DNA of 64,000 nt from assembly GCF_030272615.1 (NCBI RefSeq), contig NC_081411.1, positions 38,260,140 to 38,324,139 on the forward strand. Direction: 5' to 3'. Below, one piece after another: positions 57,660 through 64,000 of the stretch. Every line of letters starts with the position of its first letter. Position 1 is the stretch's first letter. Made by a program: the position numbers and the translations under genes. The notes under the pieces were generated by a model. It saw only the letters and a program-made list of their open reading frames with translations, ran no database searches and was not told where the DNA came from. Source of the stretch: Cryptomeria japonica. Its lineage: Eukaryota; Streptophyta; Pinopsida; Cupressales; Cupressaceae.

Positions 57660-58605
57660 TAGACTGTGAGGAAGAGGAAGGAGTTGAATCCTTCTTTGTG
57701 TAGGCAGATGGCAAGTTGATGTTGTTTTTCTTGAGAAGATTTGTCAACTCATCAACTTGCTTGGTGTGGCATCGATGCTCATCATGACCATATTTCTTGC
57801 AATATGCACAAGTTGGTTTATCCTTCTGAGGTGGTGTCCCCTTCTTGGAAGAGGATGAAAAATTGCCTTGTGATCGATAGGATGATTGTCCTTTTTCCTA
57901 CTGTGGCTGTGACTTAGATTGCTTCTTCTTCTTGTTGGAATCTTTGCCTTGACTTCCTTGATTCCCTTGATTAGCCACCAAAGCCTTGGACTTTCAAGAC
58001 TTGAGAAGCCCCATGTTCAACAACTTAGATTGTTCCAATATCAATATTTCTATGAAAGCATCAAATGAAGGCATAACATAGGAACTCTCCACTGTCAAAC
58101 GATGAGTTTGGAAGCTAGAAAAAAATGCTACATATTCTGGTGCAAGCTTGTCCAACAAGTTGAATATCAACTGAGCATCCTTTTTGTCAATTCCACAATC
58201 CTTAAGCTTTTCTCTTAGCTCATTTGCTTTGGTGACATAATCTTGGATTGTATCAAAACTCTGGGATCGAAGTTGGTGAGCTCATTGCCAATCTTATAAC
58301 CTTTGATTTCATCAACTTGACCATATAATTTTTGAAACATATCCCAAGCATCTTTGATTGTAGTACACTTCTCAATATGAAAGATGAGGTCATCAAATAC
58401 ATACTTGCGCAAAGTTCCAAGAGCCATTTAATTCTTAGTGAGCCATTCTAACTGAGCATTAGGGTCAACGTTAGGATCAAGTGGTGCTACTATTGTTCCA
58501 TCTATGTAATGTGTGAGACCTTTTTCCATTAATTTGCTCCATACTTTAATTTTCCATGATTCATAATTATGTGGAGTTAAAGATGGAAATTTATGAGGAC
58601 TCATT
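57660..58605 (-). pseudogene. Copia-C gag with one zinc knuckle
   Basis: Start near 58,602 (MSPHKFPSLTPHNYESWKIK), then WSKLMEKGLTHYIDGTIVAP, a stop at 58,428, MALGTLRKYVFDDLIFHIEK, AWDMFQKLYGQVDEIKGY. A one-base loss near 58,260 shifts to the pol frame: FDTIQDYVTKANELREKLKD, KKDAQLIFNLLDKLAPEY. A Q/S/K-rich linker precedes CAYCKKYGHDEHRC at 57,810-57,769. It is the typical plant Copia UBN2-plus-knuckle gag of about 315 codons. Confidence 0.9.
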
Positions 58606-58868
58606 GCAACAAAAATGAAAGAGCACAAAGAAAGAGAGGCACAATCACACAAGACACACCCCCCCCCCCAAATTCACTCAATCAAAGAACCGCCCCCAAA
58701 AGTGACGATTTGGCACTTTATACTTAGTGTGTGTACAATGGGCCACTTGCAAAAAATGACAAAGTCGACTTCTGATTTCAATTTTACAATTGCCTCAATA
58801 AGGCCAAAAGAGACTCAAACTAATAGTGCAAGAGATCTAGACTAAGATCCAAGCAATTTACAAGTACC
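58606..58868 (-). other. Copia-C leader up to the Gypsy-2 boundary
   Basis: Noncoding, with a C-run (58,659-58,669 on the plus strand). No primer site appears before the Gypsy-2 LTR begins. Confidence 0.5.
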
Positions 58869-59232
58869 TGTAGCATCGTAAATTGTATGCACTTGCTAGG
58901 GTGGTACAATTTCACACCTAGTTTAGCACTCGCCTTGGCGCATTTTACATTTTGCATTGCATCTCTCCTTTAGCACTTAATTAATGAAATTAATCAGGTC
59001 TAAGGTTCTATTTCATCATCTTCCACATTATAAAGTTGGGCCCTTTTCATTAAGATGTGCCCTTTTCATTTTATTCCTCCAATACATCATTCAATCAAAA
59101 ACCCTAATTAAGTCCTATTATGAACTTGGGGGCTTGATTTCGAGGGTCAAAACATCTTGAAATCACCTATAACTTCGATATTCTCTCTAAAATCATCATA
59201 TCTGACGGCCCTGAAATTTGGTGAAAAGTTGT

Positions 59233-59266
59233 CGGGACCGTGGCGCCCAGAGTGCACACGGTCCCG
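59233..59266. repeat. Perfect 10-bp hairpin in Gypsy-2 U3
   Basis: CGGGACCGTG and CACGGTCCCG flank a 14-base loop (GCGCCCAGAGTGCA), upstream of the TATA box. Confidence 0.93.
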
Positions 59267-59388
59267 AACATTTTTCCTGAAATTTTAGGAGCACAATCCA
59301 ATCATAAAATAAAGCTTAACCCCAAGAAATTGGTGGGAGATTCAATCTTTAGGTCGGCAAAAAGTTGAAATTATGACCTAGGGTTTCC

Positions 59389-59396
59389 TATATAAG
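59389..59396 (+). promoter_or_regulatory. TATA box in the Gypsy-2 LTR
   Basis: TATATAAG in TTTCCTATATAAGAGCTC. Confidence 0.75.
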
Positions 59397-60009
59397 AGCT
59401 CTCTTTCTTCATTTGAAAGGATCAGAATTTTCGATTTCAGGACCTCATATGCAGTGAAAGAGAAGATCTTTAAAGACTTCAACAACACTCAACATCCATC
59501 CATCAAGAATTCATCAAATTCATTCATTCATTTAGGGCTTTGAAGACATTGAAGACCAATAGGAGATTACCAACTGAAGATTGGCTTGTACCTCTCCCTT
59601 GGGGTTGGGTATGATTTCATGTTGTTTTCATGTCTTTTGCATAAGCCTCATTATATCATTTTTATTCATGCTTTAGATCACTTTACATCTTGATTTGGAG
59701 CATTTACATTATCATTTACAAGCAATTAGGGTTTACTTTCTAGGTTTCTCTAATTTGCTTACTTGCATTTTAGGATCTTGCACACACACAAGGTCTGCAC
59801 ACACATTACTTTTACAATACAACTTGGCTATTTGTGGAGGTGGAAATCATTGAAGCGGGGGTTTGACTAAGGCAAAACCCTATATATCCACCCACCATAC
59901 CCTTTTCAGATATAAGTGCAGGTTTCGGGATTCGGACGACGCCGCAATTTGCAAATCCGGGAAAAGCAGGCCGAGACAGCACTCCACACCAAGTTTTAGA
60001 GTAGGAGAT

Positions 60010-60215
60010 TAGGATAGGGGCATGGGGTGCCCTAGTCCTACCAGGACAGGGGTGCTAGGCACCCTGGTCCCTGGGACAGAGGCACTGGGCACCCTGGTCC
60101 TTCTATCAGATAGCAATTTTCAACATTTCCGACAGCTTTCCAGGTTGTAAAATAGCAGTTTCAGAAGCAGTTTCCGGGGTAATATTAGGACAGTGGCGCC
60201 CATGCCCCCATCCTA
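60010..60215. repeat. GC-rich palindromic modules in the Gypsy-2 LTR
   Basis: Copies of GGACAGNGGNGC..GGCACCCTGGTCC at 60,044-60,072 and 60,073-60,102, plus related GGACAGTGGCGCCCATG at 60,190. Each can fold on itself (GGACAGGGGTGC with GCACCCTGGTCC). The U3 hairpin at 59,233 shares the GTGGCGCCCA core. Confidence 0.7.
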
Positions 60216-60544
60216 AACATTTTCACTTAGATTTTGACTCTGGGTACGCATCTACATTCTTGTTTTGTCCTTGTGTTTACAGCTTTTCATTGTTTAATCT
60301 CAATTCTGCAATCTTGTTATTAGTTCATACTTGCATTTTGGGGTTAGGACTTGAACTTATATCATTTTATCTTTCAATTACAACAAAGGAATAGAAATCC
60401 TAATAGGCAGCCCGTGGCTCTCTCTTTGACAAAAATAATTAGCCAATTGTGTGATACCTCTAGGCTCTTTCATATTCCACAATGTGTGTCGAAAGGTAGG
60501 ATTAGGGCATGCTAACCTAGTCTCGCTTTTTCCTCTACACATTT

Positions 60545-60563
60545 TGGTGAACCCGACGTGAAC
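60545..60563 (+). other. Gypsy-2 primer binding site
   Basis: TGGTGAACCCGACGTGAAC begins five bases after the LTR end. It is not the initiator Met site; the tRNA was not identified. Confidence 0.6.
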
Positions 60564-60637
60564 TTTATCATTGCTTCCTCTTGCATTGCATTTGTTAGAT
60601 CTAGATGTAGATTTAGTGTGTTTCATTTAAGTTTCAT

Positions 60638-60710
60638 TTTTCATTTAAAAAAAAAAAGAAACAGAGAAAGAGAGAAAAAGAAAAAAAAATAGGGAAAAGA
60701 AAGAGTGTGT
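60638..60710 (+). repeat. Poly-purine low-complexity tract
   Basis: A/G-only run (AAAAAAAAAAAGAAACAG, AGAGAAAAAGAAAAAAAAAT, AGGGAAAAGAAAGAG) between primer site and start codon. Confidence 0.85.
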
Positions 60711-60762
60711 TCTTTGTTTCTTTGCATTGTGTGTTCAAGTTTTATGCAACTTTTATTTCAAA

Positions 60763-63700
60763 ATGTCAGATTTTTACTTGCAAGATGTTCATGTTTATGA
60801 TGATGTAAGCAATTATGTTGATTATGAATATAGCCAAGATGAATTAGATGAAGCTTTAGATGAGTTTTTGAACCCTAAAGATACCAAACCTTCATTTTAC
60901 CAAAAACTCATAAACCTTGTTACTATGCCATTTCAGTGTGATGAGAAAGATAAGTCGAATGATTCCTCTCAAGGGTACATTCCTATCAACTCTTCCACTA
61001 AATCTGGTAACATGTTTGTTTTCAATAATCCCCTCTATGAAGAGATGTCTCCTTTTGAATCAAAAGATAAATCTTTTAATAGCTATGATCATGCTTTGTT
61101 GGATGATGCTCTTGATGACTTTGTGGCTTTATTGAAATCTTTAAACAAGAACAAGACTTCTAAATTAGTTAACATGATAAACCTTAATGAGCATAATAAG
61201 CCTCTCTTTGAAGTCCAAGGTGCTTATCCTTCTCCCACCTTTCAAGTTCCTAAATCACCTCTCCTTACTGTCCAAGGAGGGTATGGTCATGATTCCTTTC
61301 TTACTCCGAATAAACCTATCATCACTGTGCAAGGAAGAAAACCTATAAGTCCTTATAGTTATGCCAAGCAATTAACTAGAGAGAGTTATCATGCGGTTTC
61401 CCATACTTATCATACTAGAAATAATAGGCAGCCCAATCCTCCTCCTGTTATTCTGGTTTCTCTTCCTAATCCTCAACCAATTCTTCCACAAGCTCCACGT
61501 ATTTCACAAGTTATGGGTAAGGAATATGATCTCATAGAACAACTTAAAGTTACCCCTGATAAGATATCCCTTTGGGATTTGATTCAAACTTCTTCTACTC
61601 ATCATGGAATGTTACAAGATGCCTTGAAAGATTTGAATGTTCCTCCACCTAATACATCTAGTAATATAGTGTCTTTGGTTAACTTTGTGATGAATCCTAA
61701 AGCTCAAATTGTGTTTACTCAAGATGAATTGCCTACTAGTGAAATTCAACATCAATATGATCCCTTGATGATTGTGGTTATCATAAATGACACTACTATA
61801 AGATGAACACTTGTAGATAATGGCTCTGGCCTTAATGTATGTAGCATTAATCTATTGCATAAGATGAATGTGGATACATCCCTTATTGAGCCTGATTCTC
61901 GTCCCTTTCAAGGCTTTCACAATGTGGCTAAGTCTTCATTAGGTACTATCACCTTACCCATCATAGTGAGACCTGTTACTTTGCCTACTCCTATCCATGT
62001 TATGTTGGGAAATCTAACATACAACTTGTTATTAGGGAGACCTTGGATTCACAGTATGCAAGCTGTCCCCTCTACATTGCATAGACAAGTTAAATTCATT
62101 TATAACAATAAGACATATACCTTGATAGGCGATACTAATTTTCGAGCTTGTATGCAAACATCTACTTCCAAAGGGAGTTCTTCTGAACCTTCCTCTTCTA
62201 GTGATGACTCTTTGGATGAGTCATCCCCTTCCGATGATCAAAATTCTTTGGATGAGTCTGAAGTTCTTGAAGAATATTCTCCTCAACTTGAATCTACACA
62301 TGAAAAGGCTTTTGATCCTGGGAAGGTTCTCGCAGAAGACGATTGGGGATCTCTTGATTTTAATCCCACCTTTGTAGGTGAGTATAGGGTTCCTCCTAGA
62401 GAGCTTAAAGTTAAGAAGAAGGAAGAAACTAAAGATCAGTAAACCTTACCTGGACCTATGAACAACAATTTTGTGGCTGCCTCTCAGACTTCTTCTCCTC
62501 ACACCTCTAATTCTGAAGGATTTGATTCTTTGTCCTATGAAAAACCACCTTCTCTTTCTGAAATGGCTGATCATTATGGTCGGGGTTTTCATATTTTAGC
62601 TAAGCATGGGTATAATGGAAATGGTTGTGGCGCTCACGAACAAGGGATAAAAGTTCCTCTAGGGAATAATCTTTGTGATGAGACCTTTGGACTTGGGTAT
62701 AATCCCTACAAGCACACTAAAGCTTCTAAGAGACCCTGTATTAGTGTAAATGTTATTTCTACATCTCTACCAATGAGACACCCTGAGTATATTGATGGGG
62801 ATCCTTCGTGTGCCTATGCTTTGGATGTCTTCCCTACCAATGATGCTTTAGCTAAGTTCTTGGGAGCATATGACACTCTTCCTCGTTATCATCACAATAG
62901 GGGATTTCCTTATTGTTTGAACACTGAAGCCTATTTTGGAAAAGAGATTGATAATGATAAGATTGTGGAAGAATTCCCTCAGTTAAAGGATACTCCTCAA
63001 CAAAGTAATCTTCTCATAAGTGATACCATTGATGTTAAGATGGATCCTTGCAATGAAGAAAAAGTTATTAAAATTGGAAAGTGCTTGGATGAAGAAGAAC
63101 AGAAACAATATGTAGCTTTATTGCATGAATTCCCTGAGATCTTTGCTTGGACATACTCTGACATGCCTGGTATAGATCCTAAGATTGTTACTCATAATAT
63201 TGTCTTAGTTCCTGATGCTAAGCCTGTGAAACAAAAGATTCAGAAAATGAATCCTAAGGTGGCTCTGCTTGTTAAGGCTGAGATTGAAAAACTATTGGAG
63301 GCTGGATTTATCCGCCCTATTGATTATTCCCCGTGGATTTCAAATATTGTCGCTGTGGCTAAACCGGATAATAAAATAAGAATGTGTACCGACTTTCGAG
63401 ATTTAAATAAGGCTTCTTTAAAAGATGATTTCCCTCTTCCAAACATTGACATGATAGTTGATTCCACAGCAGGACATGCTTTATTATCCTTCATGGATGG
63501 TTTTTCAGGATACAATCAAATTTTCATCAATCCTCAAGATCAATTCAAAACTACTTTCACCACTCCTTGGGGTACGTTTTGCTGGGTAATGATGCCTTTT
63601 GGACTTAAAAATGCCGGTGCAACTTATCAACAAGCGATGACCCTTATCTTTCATGATTATATGCATAAGATTTTAGAATATTATGTTGATGATATTCTAG

Positions 63701-64000
63701 CCAAATCCATTCTTTGTAGAGATCATATTAAAATACTTCGTCAAATCTTTGAAAGAATTCATAAATATCACATGCGCTTGAATCCCTGGAAATGTGTTTT
63801 CGGTGTGGATAGTGGAAAACTATTAGGATTCATAGTTTCACATCATGGGATTGAGGTGGACACTAAGAAAATAGATGCTATTGTCAACATGCTACCTCCT
63901 AGAAATGTGTCTCAACTCAAAAGCTTACAAGGAAAGATTCAAGCTATTCATAGGTTCGTATCTCAACTTGTGGATCGTACCTTTCCTTTTACTCAACTTC
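60763..64000 (+). pseudogene. Gypsy-2 polyprotein: unusual N-terminus, protease, G-patch, RT
   Basis: Starts MSDFYLQDVHVYDDVSNYVD at 60,763. One frame of about 1079 codons reaches the window edge, with TGA at 61,804-61,806 (codon 348) and TAA at 62,440-62,442 (codon 560); CGA and CAA before decay fit both. Residues 1-250 are acidic with two similar blocks (DELDEALDEFL, ALLDDALDDFVALL) and three VQG repeats (VQGAYPSP, VQGGYGHD, VQGRKP); no capsid domain or zinc knuckle. KEYDLIEQLKVTPDKISLWD at 265-290 precedes the aspartic protease (LVDNGSGLNVCS, residues 350-361; NLTYNLLLGRPWIHSMQ). A G-patch is at about 600-640 (YGRGFHILAKHGYNGNGCG). RT follows: KIRMCTDFRDLNKASLKDDF, SFMDGFSGYNQI, MPFGLKNAGATYQ, YVDD at about residue 974, LLGFIVSHHGIEVD. 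Translation continues beyond 64,000. Confidence 0.92.

Larger units (their letters stand above)
53833..58868 (-). mobile_element. Copia-C: minus-strand Copia element, 5' end interrupted
   Basis: 3' LTR (53,833-54,266), polypurine tract, RNase H, RT, integrase, protease region and gag on the minus strand. Pol stays in one frame from about 58,258 to 54,670 with several stops; gag differs by a single frameshift. The leader upstream of gag is cut at 58,868 by Gypsy-2, so primer site and 5' LTR are outside the window. No similarity between the LTR and those of Copia-A or Copia-B. Confidence 0.88.
58869..60539 (+). repeat. Gypsy-2 5' LTR
   Basis: It runs TGTAGCATCGTAAATTG to TTTTTCCTCTACA. It has a 10-bp perfect hairpin at 59,233-59,266, TATATAAG at 59,389, and GC-rich repeated modules at 60,000-60,215. 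The second copy is not in the window, so the end is inferred from CA plus the following primer-like site. Confidence 0.82.
58869..64000 (+). mobile_element. Gypsy-2: near-intact Tat-like Gypsy, runs off the window
   Basis: 1671-bp 5' LTR, primer site and a polyprotein open in one frame from 60,763 to the last base with only two stops. Protease, G-patch and RT are readable; RNase H, integrase and the 3' LTR lie outside. A capsid domain is not recognisable. It interrupts the Copia-C leader and is probably the youngest element here. Confidence 0.92.

Noticed and set aside
53833-58652. Plus-strand ORFs of 60-100 codons across Copia-C
   Set aside because: All lie opposite well-recognised Copia pol and gag domains.
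51208-58868. Copia-B and Copia-C as one element with an inverted half
   Set aside because: LTRs and gag families differ, and Copia-C has its own LTR and polypurine tract at the junction.

Overview
This window looks like intergenic DNA from a large-genome seed plant. There is a plant-type PPR pseudogene, a plant short-chain dehydrogenase pseudogene with a conserved small first exon, Copia primer sites for initiator tRNA-Met, Tat-lineage Gypsy elements with G-patch and plant mobile domain (PMD) sequences, and very dense nested retrotransposons. A conifer or other gymnosperm is my best guess, from the length and age of the nests, but the sequence does not prove it. I see no intact host gene, no tRNA or rRNA gene, and nothing prokaryotic.

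Layout, left to right. 1-6.8 kb: a 359-bp tandem repeat, a Copia LTR tail and a decayed minus-strand Gypsy (gag remnant, leader, LTR). 6.8-7.4 kb: a broken, unrecognised coding sequence cut off by that Gypsy LTR. 7.9-8.3 kb: a TA/CATA microsatellite. 9-10.6 kb: a possible LINE tail and an antisense PPR pseudogene. 13.43-22.48 kb: a small non-autonomous LTR element whose right LTR is split by a full-structure minus-strand Copia (15,017-22,242; here Copia-A) with target-site duplication (TSD) TCTCC. 22.9-25.0 kb: tandem repeats upstream of an SDR pseudogene. 25.6-29.0 kb: minus-strand chromovirus pol remnants interrupted by a 1.6-kb insert, then a pure TA tract.

30.1 kb to the right edge is one nested stack. 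A plus-strand LINE (ORF1, endonuclease, RT) is split by a 14.2-kb Gypsy (Gypsy-1, 30,587-44,758). It is split again by a 3.4-kb element with 6-bp inverted ends and a 6-bp TSD (47,715-51,153), and again by a plus-strand Copia (Copia-B, from 51,208). Copia-B is interrupted by a minus-strand Copia (Copia-C, from about 53,833), whose leader is interrupted by a second Tat-like Gypsy (Gypsy-2, from 58,869) that runs off the window.

The two Gypsy elements are both incomplete in opposite ways. Gypsy-1 has gag and protease but no RT, RNase H or integrase core; it carries a hydrophobic ORF in that place, an antisense PMD gene, 3' minisatellites and a solo LTR with a perfect TSD. Gypsy-2 has protease, G-patch and RT in one frame with only two stops, but no recognisable gag capsid. 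The strongest candidate for something undescribed is the 47.7-51.2 kb element: it holds a multi-exon gene of no family I recognise, made of small exons that are all in phase 0, with an exon-intron unit duplicated. Most disabling stops across the window fit C-to-T decay of methylated cytosines.
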